NCBI GenBank assembly: GCA_965153355.1
Contig: OZ231126.1
Coordinates: 33,294,001-33,358,000, forward strand
Reading direction: 5' to 3'
From: Flaccisagitta enflata
Lineage: Eukaryota; Chaetognatha; Sagittoidea; Aphragmophora
DNA length: 64,000 nucleotides
The notes beneath the pieces were generated by a model that had not been told where the DNA came from, did not search any database, and was given only the letters and a program-made list of their open reading frames with translations. The translations under genes were made by a program, and so were the position numbers. This document shows positions 10,072 to 20,413 of the stretch, one piece after another (the first letter of the stretch is position 1; the number at the start of each line of letters is the position of its first letter).

Positions 10072-10610
10072 CATGTCATCATTGATGGAATCAATTACCT
10101 CTTTTAGATAACCATCCCTATGATCAACGGCATTTTGCCTGTAGCAGTATAGCAGCAGCGGCGGACGATGCGGCGCCAAAAGCGAGTTGATTCATCCTCA
10201 ATGGCTCCAAATCTTTTTCTCCGGGCTTTGAACGGAAAAATCGGAATGCATCTTTGTCTTGAGAATGGAGAGAAATCATGTGGTAAAAAGCTTTAACATC
10301 ACACACCACAGTGACCGGCAATAGCATAAAACGAAGCAAAATTGCTAAAAGCGGATTATTCAAATCTGGTGATGAGTAGAAAAGAGAATTCAAACTGACT
10401 CCATTGGATACGGCCCTAGCATCATGGCAATAACAAGGCTTTTTACCAGCCTTTTCAGCAATAACAGGAGGTAAATACCACTCAACTTTTGGCGGCGTTG
10501 TCCACTGTGGAGGCGTCATCTCCTCTGGTGGAATCTTCTCTGTGATGCCATCATCCAAAAGGGCTTGAACTTGGGGTTTCGACAATCTCTTACAAATCTG
10601 GTCGTGACAA
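10072..10610 (-). pseudogene. BEL reverse transcriptase fingers/palm, N-terminal half
   Basis: WYLPPVIAEKAGKKPCYCHD, NGVSLNSLFYSSPDLNNPLL and VTVVCDVKAFYHMISL are the canonical N-terminal BEL RT blocks; the last is motif A with its catalytic Asp. DKDAFRFF and the FGAASSAAAA block follow. A frameshift occurs at the Ala-rich block near 10140, after which the sequence VIDSINDDM runs to the insertion junction. A second frameshift near 10612 disconnects the linker. The fragment order and orientation match the YVDD half at 8565-8828. Confidence 0.92.
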
Positions 10611-10870
10611 AAGACATTAGTCCATTTTCTTGACTCGATTGCGCGCAGTAGCTTCCGACGCCCCCGTCGGCATCACTGTAGCTAATTCTTCATAACCATA
10701 AAGCCTTGGTATTTCTATCTCATACCTTTCTCCATTGAAATGGCACGAGTCTTTGAAAACCTGAAATGACTTTTGTTCATCCTGAGATAAAACAAGAGAA
10801 TCAGAGGGTGAATCAAGAAAATCACTACGAAAAAAAGCATGCATACTTTCATCCATAGAATCGAGTTTCT
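10611..10870 (-). pseudogene. BEL pol linker between protease and RT
   Basis: The stretch SQDEQKSFQVFKD...NGERYEIEIPRLYG corresponds to the Phe-rich, Gly-Arg-Tyr-Glu-hydrophobic-Pro segment that precedes RT in BEL polyproteins. The usual aromatic GLEKFWE-like start is missing because the 280-bp direct repeats begin here. Confidence 0.75.
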
Positions 10871-10886
10871 CATTCTCAGCTGAGTA

Positions 10887-11723
10887 TAAGAAGGTGCCCA
10901 GATGGATATGGTCTCCTTCGACGTGCCATATTTATCAAGTGTTTTCTTGTGGTCTGCATATCTCATGTATAGAAAGAAATTGGTTACCCATTTCTAAATG
11001 TTGCATAACTTTTGACAAGTCCTATGATAATTTCTGAAGAGGGAATGTTTTTTCAGGAATTTAAAGGATAGTTGTGATGGGTCGAGATTAAACACCAGTA
11101 AGAGCTCCAAAGGCTCTTGTCCTTATTTTAGATATTGTTGAGTAGTAATGTTGTCCAACTTTCATATTATTCAGTACCTTGGTATGGAATGCCGGCAGTC
11201 CCGTATGGTTGATCCTCGATTCTTGCCTCAAAGGGTATGGTTTTTTACAACATTGCCTCCGGTAAATAGCTTATCTTTTGGTAACTAGTTTATCCTGAGG
11301 TGATTTGACATTTTTAACAATTGGAATAAAATACTACAGAAATTTTGAATTCAAGATTTTGGGGTTGACATAGGATTTTTGAGAGGGTTGTTTCAGGAGG
11401 AAGAGAGTTTGAGTTTCTTGCTATCTTTGGTATATGAGGAGTTTAAGAAGGTGCCCAGATGGATATGGTCTCCTTCGACGTGCCATATTTATCAAATGTT
11501 TTCTTGTGGTCTGCATATCTCATGTATAGAAAAAAATTGGTAATCCATTTCTAAATATTGCATAACTTTTGACAAGTCCTTTGATAATTTCTGAAGAGGG
11601 AATGTTTTTTCAGAAATTTAAAGGATAGTTGTGATGGGTCCAGATTAAACACCAGTATGAGCTCCAAAGGCTCTTGTCCTTATTTTAGATATTGTTGAGT
11701 AGTAATGTTGTCCAACTTTCATA
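10887..11723. repeat. Two 280-bp direct repeats around 277 bp
   Basis: Copies at 10887-11166 and 11444-11723 are nearly identical, starting TAAGAAGGTGCCCAG and ending CCAACTTTCATA. The end block recurs inverted at 20414-20456, so this is an interspersed family. Direct repeats around a short spacer could be a terminal-repeat miniature element or a tandem duplication. No TG...CA ends or target duplication could be fixed. Confidence 0.85.
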
Positions 11724-12325
11724 GGCAATGTAGGCTGATGAAAAATTAGGTTGGTTACTTGATCCACCCATTAATGACCATCCCCAACGTGAACAGAAAC
11801 CACTAATGGCATTTTGAGAACCAACTAAGACCTTTTCAGGCAAAAAAGTGTGAGCCAAATGAGCAGATCAACTTGGTCAGTCTCTAAATTGTGCAAACGG
11901 ACGTCTCTCAGATGGGGATATTTTGCCACATCACTATTTCTGGCAATGTGAGACGGGGCAACTGGCAGATTATCAACCACAAAGACTTCGACGTCATTTA
12001 TTCTGAACTTGTGGTCAGCGAGAGACTGTAAATCAAGAATGGCAACATCGCGGTTGCTTGTGGTAGTATCATCGAGAGATGTTAAAGTTACACACTGCTT
12101 TTTCGTCTCCAGATTCAAACAAGAAGTGAGATGAGAGGTGACAACAGTCTTATTACTGCCACTATCGATTAAGGCATAAACAGGAACATGATTACCATTG
12201 CCATCAAGGGCCCTGATTGCCACTATAGGCCTGTAATAAATGCCATTACCTTTGTTTTCGACGGCAGTGATTGTAGCATGAGCCATGCCAGTCACTGGTG
12301 GAGCAAATTGGACGGGTGGCGCCAT
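11724..12325 (-). pseudogene. BEL retropepsin (aspartic protease) region
   Basis: The protein has VPVYALIDSGSNKTVV, the catalytic Asp-Ser-Gly triad of a retroviral-type aspartic protease. It then has LSSLDDTTTSN-like and FRINDVEVFVVDNLP segments and ends LETDQVDLLI, the BEL block before the GxD-type dipeptide. Downstream, in another frame, conserved residues of the LVGSQNAISG-type block are readable. This shows a frameshift near 11860. The upstream gag-like frame overlaps out of phase at 12246-12325. Confidence 0.88.
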
Positions 12326-12749
12326 TGGCGGGAGTGCTGCAGATGCAGCAAGTTGCTACAGTTACTTCTGCATCGTTATTTGCGTCCTTTGCGCCATCGT
12401 CGGCAGATGAAACAGCCCCGCCAGCACCCAACATCGTATTACATAATGCTGAGGAAGAGGAGGTAAATGAGTCACAAGAGCTTGACTCACGTCGTGACCT
12501 TGATCTTGATCGCTCACGTCTGGACAGAAAACGCGCTTGGGGAGAATTTATGAATCTATTTGCCGTGTGTAAGAAATCACAGTGCTCGGCATTTAACAAA
12601 TACCCACTGTTTCCAATTTTCGCCAGGTGTGACTTGATATTAGCTTCAACTGTGTCAAAGTCATCCCTACTTTTTTTTAAAGCATCTCTGAAATCATGGT
12701 ATAACTCTTTTAGGCGAGCGAAGGCTTCATCAACGTCGCCTTCTGACAT
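12246..12749 (-). pseudogene. Gag-like N-terminal ORF of the BEL element
   Basis: A 167-aa frame starts with MSEGDVDEAFARLKELYHDF, a helical segment of BEL gag type. It contains an Arg/Ser stretch (about residues 77-95) followed by a Ser/Ala-rich spacer. No CCHC zinc knuckles are seen and the length is well under the usual gag, so most of the capsid region appears deleted or frameshifted. Its position between the 5' LTR and the protease supports the call. Sequence similarity alone would not. Confidence 0.6.
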
Positions 12750-13287
12750 AACTTATCTTTTGCGAAGGAATGACGGTAGGTTCTGTCGCGTGGCTTCGGG
12801 TCCTCTTCATCGCGGGAATTTGACGTGTTCTGACTGTAATATCTTTCTTTGGACTGACTTGGAGAGTATGCGAATAAAACCAACCCGAAATCAAATGATA
12901 AAAGCTTCTATTGTACAAATCCACATTATCCATTGTACAAATCCGTCAGAACCTGAGTTTGACAAATAAGCACTCTTTAGTACATTGGAGAAGAGATAAA
13001 AGCGTCCAATATCAATTAGCAACGGTCAGCATCAATTAGCAACGTTCGTATATCATACACTCTTTATTTTTTTTAAGGACCAGTAAATTTTTTTTGAGCC
13101 TCGGATGTCCTTAAATTATAAAAAAATTGAGGCTGAAATGTTCTTAAAATGTCCTTGATTTTTTCTTCGCAAGGCAAGTATCTAACTATTGTCAAATGTA
13201 ACTATACCTAACTAAATAAAATTTTAAAAAATAGATATGACAAATTGGTTTTGAAAGAAAATAAACTTTTCAAACTAAAAACACATA

Positions 13288-13362
13288 CAGTGGGAACCCG
13301 ATTTAACGTCCTTGAAGGGACCAGGGTATTTTGGACGTTAAATCCGAGTGTTGTTAAATCCA
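13288..13362 (-). mobile_element. pogo/Tigger-like terminal repeat
   Basis: TA then CAGTGGGAACCCGATTTAAC, with repeated TTAACGTCC / GGACGTTAAATCC blocks. This is the typical CAGTnnAACC(T/C)CGATTTAACG-style end of pogo/Tigger elements. It lies at the 3' side of the transposase remnant in the minus orientation. The opposite end was not found. Confidence 0.65.
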
Positions 13363-13829
13363 ATTCTATCATTTCTACTAATTTTTCTTTTTACTTATTA
13401 TATTTAAGGAAAAAATCATTGATATTCTGGGCCTACTTATTTAAAAAATAAGAAAAAAAAAACAAAAAGAAAAAAATTATTTAGGGGGATTGCAAAATCA
13501 AAGAATGTAATGGATGATAAAGAATAATGCAATTTTAGCAATTGTATTACTGTAGCTATAATAAGCATTAACACATAGATAATGGCAATTCAATATAACA
13601 GTCCACATTATGAAAAGAGACTTTAACAATGACAGAAATCACACTGTACCTTGATAGGCGAGTGGAAGGATTGCATGGAATAGATAAAAAAAACATTTAG
13701 TGATTCGTTTGAATGAATGAATGAATTTAATTCTCGAAGCGATCAAAATTACAGTGTGTATAAAAGGTTTGATCCGAAGGATAGTCTGTAAAAGATTGAG
13801 TGACTTTTTTCCAACAGAGTCCTCTATGC

Positions 13830-14306
13830 TTTAATAAGAATTGAATTTGTAATGAAAGATTGATGGTGCAAACACGATTGTTTCAGTAAAAATGTTTCCA
13901 TGGATGAGAGATGTAGAAAGTCATCTTGTCGCGCAGAGGTTGACATCGATGGTGCATCAGGTTCAGATGTTTCATCATCTGACTCGGGATTCTGTTCCTC
14001 ATTCTCTGCATTCAAGTCATCTCGCAATGACGCAAGAATAGACTCGTCCCGTCCGTTTCTGTTTGTCCAGTGCCGAGGTCGCAAACAACGTTTAGATAAT
14101 CGCTGAAGGTGAGAGACGGATCCAACTGCAAGCGCTTGCGCAAAATGGCAAGAGGAATGTCATCATCATCAGGGTCCTCGGTTTCAGAGTCAGGGCGTAG
14201 CACCACAATTGGATCCGATGCTGCCGAGTCTCCCCAAAACTTTCGGAAGCATTTGGTGATTGTCTCTGGAAGGACTTGGTACCATGCGGCGGCATTTTGA
14301 GAACAT
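13830..14306 (-). pseudogene. pogo/Tigger transposase C-terminal remnant
   Basis: The translation starts NAAAWYQVLPETITKCFRKF, the Trp...Thr-Ile...Cys-Phe-Arg-Lys block that follows the DDE core in pogo/Tigger (CENP-B/jerky-related) transposases. It continues with DDDDIPLAILRKRLQL and SDYLNV, then, after a frameshift near 14020-14080, the acidic tail DESILASLRDDLNAENEEQN and a terminal HLSSMETFLLK helix. The DDE core and DNA-binding domain are missing, replaced by a (CT)n array and unassigned DNA. It is an inactive fossil. Confidence 0.8.
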
Positions 14307-14316
14307 TAGCTGGTGT

Positions 14317-14318
<2 letters not shown>

Positions 14319-14383
<65 letters not shown>
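14319..14383. repeat. (CT)n microsatellite
   Basis: Pure CT dinucleotides at the broken upstream edge of the pogo-like remnant. Confidence 0.97.
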
Positions 14384-14386
<3 letters not shown>

Positions 14387-15194
14387 GTTCCCATATCGGA
14401 GCCCTTACCGCCGAAATCCTATGGTGGCAGGTCAGAAGGTCGATAAATCGGAAGAAAGTGGTCATTGGGACCAAAAATTATGGACTGTCAATAGGGTTTG
14501 GACGTCGAATCAGGTGACGATGAATCGGAAGAAATTAACACTACAAAAGCCTATGAAAACTTGGGACCTGACTATTCATGACGAAGAATCCGAAATGATG
14601 TTGAATAGGGTGACGAAAAGGCAGTAGCCAACTGTATCAACAATTCAACATAAAGCAGGTTCTTATGAAAACTATCACAGCACTTTTTTTCTAACACTGC
14701 CAATCTTCTTGAAAGTCCCGACGTTGTAAGGGCAGTCAAATGAGCACAAGATTTTTGCTAAGGTCTTATCTGAGGCTGAGCCTTGTCCTTAAAATGTCCT
14801 TAATTTTTGGCTAAATCTCAGCCTCAATGTCCTTATAAACTTTGTCCTTACTCAAAATAAAGAGTGTAAGCAACATCAATACTTACACTTAGCGCCCTCA
14901 AACGCAACTCTCGACTTGCGAAGGCTCGCTCAGGTATTTATATCAGAAACAACGATGACGTCACAGACACACAGCACGCTCAACGCGAGAGGTAAGGAGA
15001 GAAAGCAGGTCCTTTTTTAATGAGACACAGATCACCAGGCACGCATCACACAGATCAAACATCACACTCCGCGTGGATTGAATTTGCTACTAATATTGTG
15101 ACATAGATGGACGAACAGACAGATGAGACGAGAAAGAAGAAAAGGAAGCTCTCAAAACACATTTGTCGATAAGCCAAAAACAGCCGAAAAACAC

Positions 15195-15366
15195 GATTTT
15201 TGCACAGGTGGACGGACAGACAGACGGACGGACGGCCGGATGGACGGATGGGTGGAAGGTCAAACCGACGGACCGCCGGAGGGACCGACAGACGGATGGA
15301 CGGAAGGACAGACGGACAGACGGGCCACTTATAGAGATGCGTACCTGACGGACGAATCTAAAAAGT
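15195..15366 (-). mobile_element. Helentron-like element, degenerate
   Basis: A (GGAC)n-rich core at 15209-15330 is followed by CACTTATAGAGATGCG...CGAATCTAAAAAG. The head hairpin is therefore of GATGCG type but damaged. The tail is not clear. Confidence 0.65.
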
Positions 15367-15550
15367 AAATTCTAGCGAATTTAAACGAATTTTTGACGGG
15401 AAAACCTGGAGAAAAATTGATTCTCCGGAACTAAGCCAAACTCTCAACTTCAGTCAACTCGGGAATGAAGATTTACGTCTTTCTTCCCTTCGTCCCATTG
15501 TCCGTGTCCGGCTATTATGCCATCTATTGTGTCAGGTGACTCAATAGACA

Positions 15551-15551
<1 letters not shown>

Positions 15552-15625
<74 letters not shown>
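15552..15625. repeat. (CT)n microsatellite
   Basis: Pure CT dinucleotides, 74 bp. Confidence 0.97.
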
Positions 15626-15628
<3 letters not shown>

Positions 15629-15760
15629 TTTTTATTTCGTTCCTTCCTCTTAATGCTGTTGTGTGCATAACATGTTCATAACCATTAATCTTTTTTTAGT
15701 CGCAATCAAATGTTTTATCAGTCATCGCAATAATTCATCTTCTTTATTTACTTTCTGTTC

Positions 15761-15838
15761 TTTTTAGTCGCGGACACGCGGACACTCTACACCTTGCCGT
15801 GTCGGTCGGTTGGTGGGTCGGTCCGTCGGTCCATCACA
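15761..15838 (+). mobile_element. Helentron-like head fragment (GTCGCG type)
   Basis: TTTTTAGTCGCGGACACGCG plus a (TCGG)n tract. It is truncated where a second head begins at 15839, so this is a nested or concatenated insertion. Confidence 0.75.
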
Positions 15839-16104
15839 TTTTTAGATGCGTCATCGCATCTCTATAAGAGGGTCTGTCCGTCCGTCCGTCCGTCCGTCCG
15901 TCGGTCTGTCCGTCCGTCGGTCCGTCCGTCCGTCCGTCCGTCCGTCCGTCCGTCCGTCCGTCCGTCCGTCCGTTACACCTCTTCTAATATCACGCCGATG
16001 ACGCATCTAGTTGCCCGATCGGGCTTGTTGAATTCCGAGCGGTTTTTGCACCGCCCCTGCCAAACCTTCCGCGACTGGAAAGCCGTGTATCCGGCCTTGT
16101 TTTT
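15839..16104 (+). mobile_element. Helentron-like element (GATGCG type)
   Basis: Head TTTTTAGATGCGTCATCGCATC (perfect hairpin 15845-15860), then TCTATAAGAGGG and a (TCCG)n tract to about 15974. The tail contains GATGACGCATC, the exact complement of the head arm plus loop, then GTTGCCCGATCGGGCTTGTT, and ends CCGGCCTTGTTTTT at the next element. Confidence 0.85.
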
Positions 16105-16260
16105 AGTTGCGGACACGCAACTCTATAAGAGGCTTTGTCCGTCCGTCGGTCCGTCGGTCCGTCGGTCCGTCACGCTCGAGTTGAAATGTGGGAAAACGCG
16201 CATTTCCGCCCCTGCCCAACCGTCCGCAACTGGTGGCCGTGTATCCGGCCTTGTTCTTTT
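16101..16260 (+). mobile_element. Helentron-like element (GTTGCG type), compact
   Basis: A clean 160-bp copy. Hairpin GTTGCG-GACA-CGCAAC (16106-16121), CTCTATAAGAGGCTTTG, four TCCG/TCGG units, and a tail with CCGTCCGCAACTGG complementary to the hairpin arm, ending CCGGCCTTGTTC. It begins exactly where the previous element ends (GGCCTTGTT/TTTAGTTGCGG). Confidence 0.88.
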
Positions 16261-16308
16261 CTTCACTTCTACTGTTTCTGTCTTCTTCATTCCTTCCTTT
16301 TCTTTCTC

Positions 16309-16509
<201 letters not shown>

Positions 16510-16834
16510 TTCATATCTCTTTCTTTCGTTCTTGCTTCGTTCCCACATTCGCTTCTTTCATCCTCTTTCTCTCGTCTCCCTTTTCGATGTCATTTTTCTT
16601 CTCCTGTCTTCTGGAGTTAAATCGTGCAAATTTTGAGTGGAATTGGGTCGATTGACATTAAGCATCGACGGGTCTTTCGATGGCTCATTTACAACGCTTT
16701 GAGGCGCGAATGCTCCGAATTACCCGCGTCAATCAACTTTCCAACGTCAACTTAAGACAATATTTTGAAGGAAAAAAAAACAACACAGCGGTGGAGACGG
16801 TTGAGGCGAAGGCGGCTACGGGTGCGGCTGCAGC

Positions 16835-17065
16835 GGCGGCGGTGGCGGTGGCGGTGGCGGTGGCGGTGGCGGTGGCGGTGGCGGTGGCGGAGGTTGTGGC
16901 GGTGGTGATGGCGGTGGCGGTGGCGGAGGTTGTGGCGGTGGCGATGGCGGTGGCGGTAGGGATGGCGGTGGAGGTGGCGGTGGCGGGGGTAGGGGCGGGG
17001 GCCGTGGCGGGGGCGGGGGCGGGGGCGGGGGCGGTGGCGATGGCGGCGGTGGCGGTGGCGGGTCA
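16835..17065. repeat. (GGTGGC)n GC-rich hexamer array
   Basis: Tandem GGTGGC with GGAGGT and GGGGGC variants over about 230 bp. It creates long Ala-Val and His-Arg frames on both strands. I regard these as artefacts of the hexamer. Confidence 0.93.
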
Positions 17066-17184
17066 TCTAGCGGTTATCTAGCGGTGATGACGGGAGATCA
17101 TTACATTGCAGAAGAAGTGGAAACGCGGTGAAATGTGGGACAATAGAGTACGTAGGCCATTAGGGTAGCATATGATAGGAAATT

Positions 17185-17441
17185 CAAGGTCACAATATCG
17201 TTGCCGACGGGTGGGCAGGGGCATCCAACCCCCAGCCTAACCCCAACCACACTCCCAACCCCCCTCCAACACACTTACACACAAACAATACTAACTGCAG
17301 CATCCTAAATACGCGTTTTTTCGCGTTTTCAACTCGAGCGTGACAACTCAAGTTTGACGAACGGACCAACGGACCGACGGACCAACGGACCAACGGCCGG
17401 ACAAAGCCTTTTAGTTGAGTTGCGTGAGCCGCAACTGAAAA
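17185..17441 (-). mobile_element. Helentron-like element (GTTGCG type, GATATTGTGACC tail)
   Basis: On the minus strand: hairpin GTTGCGGCTCACGCAAC (17419-17435), a (TTGG/TCCG)n core, a CGCGTTTT...AAATACGCG block, a GT-rich stretch, then CCACCCGTCGGCAACGATATTGTGACC. This tail variant is shared with copies at 22530, 40403 and 55129. Confidence 0.82.
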
Positions 17442-18405
17442 TAGAGAGTTATGGATTAAGATTTTCATGAAAACTCGATCAAGGATATTTGTCTTTTTCT
17501 TCATGATTTTTTATCTTTTTTATGGTCTTTGGGTCAGTCAGTCAGTCAGTGCGACATATTGGAGGTAAGACAAATGACGACGGGGGGCTCCCAAGGCCAG
17601 GATTATGAGAAACGATGGTCGGCTTGAACCCGCTCTCAGCCGGTCGATGGGCTGTCGCGAAAATGAGAGCCAGAGTCAACAGCAAATGACAGAAAAGTAA
17701 ATTCAGTTAGAATGGTTATTACAGATGAGTGCCAAAATGTTTTTAGAATGGGGTTTTAAAAGCTTGTAATGATTCAGTTTGTTAGCCTGTAATTTGAACT
17801 GATGATTCTCGTGAAAAGAACATTCATCTTCATTAAGATGAGTCACTATGACCACTGGTCGGTCTTTACTATTATATAATTTGCCAGCGACAGGACTCTG
17901 TCATGAATGTAGCATCCCCCTGGGGCTTCAAATAATAATAGACTCGGATTAAAGCAGTCGGGGACGACAACTTATGAAATCAATCACCGACAACCGATTT
18001 CGTCCAGGCAACTATGAAGTTTATTTTTTTTTTATTTTTTTTCTTTTTTTTTGACTATGAAGTTGCACCAACGGAAAAATTTTTGAAAACTCATTTTTTT
18101 GGATCGCGCTTTCTCAATCCTTACACCAGCGAATAAAAAATTACTTATGCTTGTCTTGATCCTTTCGATTCAGCATCCATGAAATGTATCCCTAAATTGA
18201 CATCCGATAGCTAGAGAATCGACAATAAATCTCCATCATGACAGGCGATAAAGAAGGAAAATTATGAAATGAATTGTAGGAACTGCATTATGCAAATTAG
18301 ACCAGCCTATTTTGGCAATTATGTTTCATAGGAACTTTATTGTAATACCATATTGTTACAAAATATTGTATCTATTCTAAAGGCGCGTGATTCCCCGCCT
18401 TCAAC

Positions 18406-18408
<3 letters not shown>
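17442..18408. other. Unique DNA, no gene seen
   Basis: AT-rich with one (CAGT)n-like stretch at 17535-17550. The frames are short and unsupported. Confidence 0.5.

Positions 18409-18492
<84 letters not shown>
18409..18492. repeat. (TG)n microsatellite
   Basis: Pure TG dinucleotides, 84 bp. Confidence 0.97.
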
Positions 18493-18496
<4 letters not shown>

Positions 18497-18724
18497 CCTG
18501 TGTGTGAGTGCGTGCTTGTGCTCTCTTTTGCGCTGCTGGACATTAAAGCAGCGACGACTTTTATAATCCTCTCCGGTGTTCGTATGCGATCATCGACTTC
18601 GCTTTCCTTACTGCGCAAAAGCAAGTTAAGGCGAATAGAATAGAATAGAACAAAAAATTCATATCTAGAGAACAAGGGATTAAGGTTATCTATGCAACGA
18701 TGGTAGCACTGGAATAATCAGACA

Positions 18725-18726
18725 AC

Positions 18727-18795
<69 letters not shown>

Positions 18796-18836
18796 CCACA
18801 ACAACAACAACAACAACAACAACCACAACCACAACC

Positions 18837-18879
<43 letters not shown>

Positions 18880-18894
18880 CCACAACCACAACCA
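18725..18894. repeat. (CAA)n microsatellite
   Basis: CAA triplets with scattered CCA variants, about 170 bp. The poly-Val, poly-Cys and poly-Leu frames opposite are artefacts. Confidence 0.97.
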
Positions 18895-19049
18895 AAACAA
18901 CAGTGCCCGTTGTATGTCATAGACGCATGGACAAAGCAATGTTTGTTCGTTTGTTTGTTGTGAGTATGGACTATGGTGAGGGGGTTACAATATTGTCATC
19001 GACAGAATTCAGCGTATCTACATTTTCCAACTTGATCAGTACTTATATT

Positions 19050-19105
19050 CTGACTAACTGATGGACAGACGGACGGACAAAGCTTTTTATAAAGTCGTGA
19101 CTCTG
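19050..19105 (-). mobile_element. Helentron-like head remnant
   Basis: GGACGGACAAAGCTTTTTATAAAGTCGTGACTC matches the inverted head region (core, CAAAGCC, TATA, GTCG). The hairpin is broken. Confidence 0.45.
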
Positions 19106-19720
19106 CTACCGAAAATAATAGTGAGAGAAAAAAATGATAAGCACGAGTCAGAAAGCCGGAAACGGCGAGTCACGTTGCAATGGCGCAGTTTGTCGACGTT
19201 TCGCAAAAACTGCGCAGTTTCTCCTTATCTCATTTCATCTCTCTTTCCTGCTTTATAATCACAAGAAAAAGTTTTATTAGTTACTACGCATTTTAGTAAT
19301 CATGCTCTGGTTTTCCCGTGTCCGAGTCAGCGAGTATAGCATTGAGGCACACTCCCATGAAAATCCTATGTTCTGTCCATTCTCTCAGTTTCCCTCCCCA
19401 CCCCCCCCCCCTCATGAGAATAGATTCAACAATCAATACTTCATTCATCCTTTAGAAGTTGACTTTTAAACATGGTATCCTCTCTATGAAAAAGCCAGCT
19501 GACGTGATTTTCCGGTTTTGTGCATTGATGGATGTCGTGTCCTCTATAAAGTTTCTATTTTCCAGTTCAATCGGATTGTGACATTTCGTAGCAATGGCAG
19601 TAAACAAACTCCCACGAGCAGTTTCGATTTACAATGTCTGCCCATTGGTACATTTCATGCTTTTGTTTAAGCATCGCTCGTTCGTTGTGGCGACGATTTG
19701 GAAGATCCTGCAAACAAGTG
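19106..19720. other. Unique DNA with short C-tract, no gene seen
   Basis: Only short unassigned frames and a (C)n run near 19400. Confidence 0.5.
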
Positions 19721-19721
19721 A

Positions 19722-19840
19722 CGCGGGGTCACAATATCATTGCGGGGACACACAACCCCGCCACGGACTCGCCACGGACTGACGGAAAGACCAATGGCCC
19801 GGACAAAGTCTCTTAAAGAGTTGCGTGTCCGCAACTAAAT
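19722..19840 (-). mobile_element. Helentron-like element (GTTGCG type)
   Basis: Minus-strand hairpin GTTGCGGACACGCAAC (19820-19835), core with GGTCTTTCCGTCAG, and tail CCCGCAATGATATTGTGACCC. It is the same tail class as 17185-17441. Confidence 0.75.
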
Positions 19841-19942
19841 AGGACAAAAACCTGACACCCTCGAGTCTTGACACTCCCACTCATACAATCAGAACAGTTC
19901 CCTTTACAACTGGTTTCGAAAGCAAAAACTGCCCTTAAACGC

Positions 19943-20015
19943 CAAAAAAGTGTGACCGACCAGCCAACCGACCGATGCGATTATCGAGTCGAGTTCACGC
20001 GAATAAAAAGGGAAA
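19943..20015 (-). mobile_element. Helentron-like remnant
   Basis: GTGTGACCGACCAGCCAACCGACCG followed by GAGTTCACGCGAATAAAAA resembles an inverted core plus a decayed hairpin. Confidence 0.4.
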
Positions 20016-20283
20016 AAAAAGAGTAGTTTGAACGGCGAGTATCTCGAATTCCAGACGCGGGCTCACAGTTTAAGCCGATCGGCGGTCTATCAGACTATCA
20101 GAGGGAAGCCCGTCCTGTGTTTGCTTGGCTTAAGCATGATTGGTTACTGGGGATTCCGCGTGACGGCGCATCTCTGATAAAAAAAAAGAAAGAAAAAGAA
20201 CAACGAAACAATTCAAACGCGAAACACGCGAAAAAAGTGGGAAAGTGCCAGTGTGAAGTGTGTAAATGATAATGATAGATTAG

Positions 20284-20357
20284 CTAATAGATGCGTCATA
20301 GCATCTCTAGATGGTCTTTCATTCGGTCGGTCAGTCGGTCCGTTTATCAGATGGTCC
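20284..20357 (+). mobile_element. Helentron-like head (GATGCG type)
   Basis: Hairpin GATGCG-TCAT-AGCATC (20290-20305), TCTAGATGG and (TCGG)n. It is followed by (CATGTT)n rather than a normal tail. Confidence 0.68.
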
Positions 20358-20407
20358 ATGTTCATGTTCATGTTCATGTCCATGTTCATGTTCATGTCCA
20401 TGTTCAT
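20358..20407. repeat. (CATGTT)n hexamer array
   Basis: Eight TTCATG/TCCATG hexamers, which give alternating Met-Phe or Met-Asn frames. Confidence 0.9.
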
Positions 20408-20413
20408 CGAATT

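Larger units (their letters stand above)
13058..14866. mobile_element. TA-flanked CACTCTTTATTTT-ended element
   Basis: Ends are CACTCTTTATTTT and its inverse, followed inward by repeated TTAAGGAC and TTGAGGCTGA-type blocks on both arms (about 100 bp). TA flanks both sides (13056-13057, 14867-14868). The middle is a composite holding a pogo/Tigger remnant and a (CT)n array, so the element was itself a target or captured foreign DNA. Confidence 0.82.
1606..15066 (-). mobile_element. BEL/Pao LTR retrotransposon with nested insertions
   Basis: The element is bounded by two copies of a roughly 400-bp LTR in direct orientation, the right copy opened by an insertion. Coding remnants on the minus strand run gag-like, retropepsin, pol linker, RT, RNase H and integrase zinc-binding region, in the standard BEL/Pao order. 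The right flank reads CTCCG and the left flank CTCCA, a 5-bp target duplication with one G-to-A difference, the size expected for BEL elements. Nested inside are a LINE, three TIR elements and a 280-bp direct-repeat pair. Stops and frameshifts, together with loss of most of integrase, show the copy is dead. BEL/Pao elements are classified with the Belpaoviridae, but no envelope gene is visible. Confidence 0.9.
12835..15066 (-). repeat. 5' LTR of the BEL element, split by insertion
   Basis: The LTR halves are 12835-13057 and 14867-15066, matching 1606-2005. The minus strand opens TGTGATGTTTG at 15066 and closes ATATTACA at 12835, giving TG...CA ends. The left half carries a short extra stretch (GTTCGTATATCATA) not in the partner LTR. 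Confidence 0.88.

Noticed and set aside
12580-12834. Search for a tRNA primer-binding site next to the 5' LTR.
   Set aside because: Sequence just inside the LTR (minus GTCAGAACACGTCAAATTCC) does not show a convincing match to a tRNA 3' end, so none is called.
16680-17081. Ala-Val/His-Arg frames over the GGTGGC array.
   Set aside because: Explained by the hexamer. No domain and no codon bias beyond the repeat.
18686-18939. Poly-Val, poly-Cys and poly-Leu frames.
   Set aside because: Artefacts of (CAA)n read in three frames.
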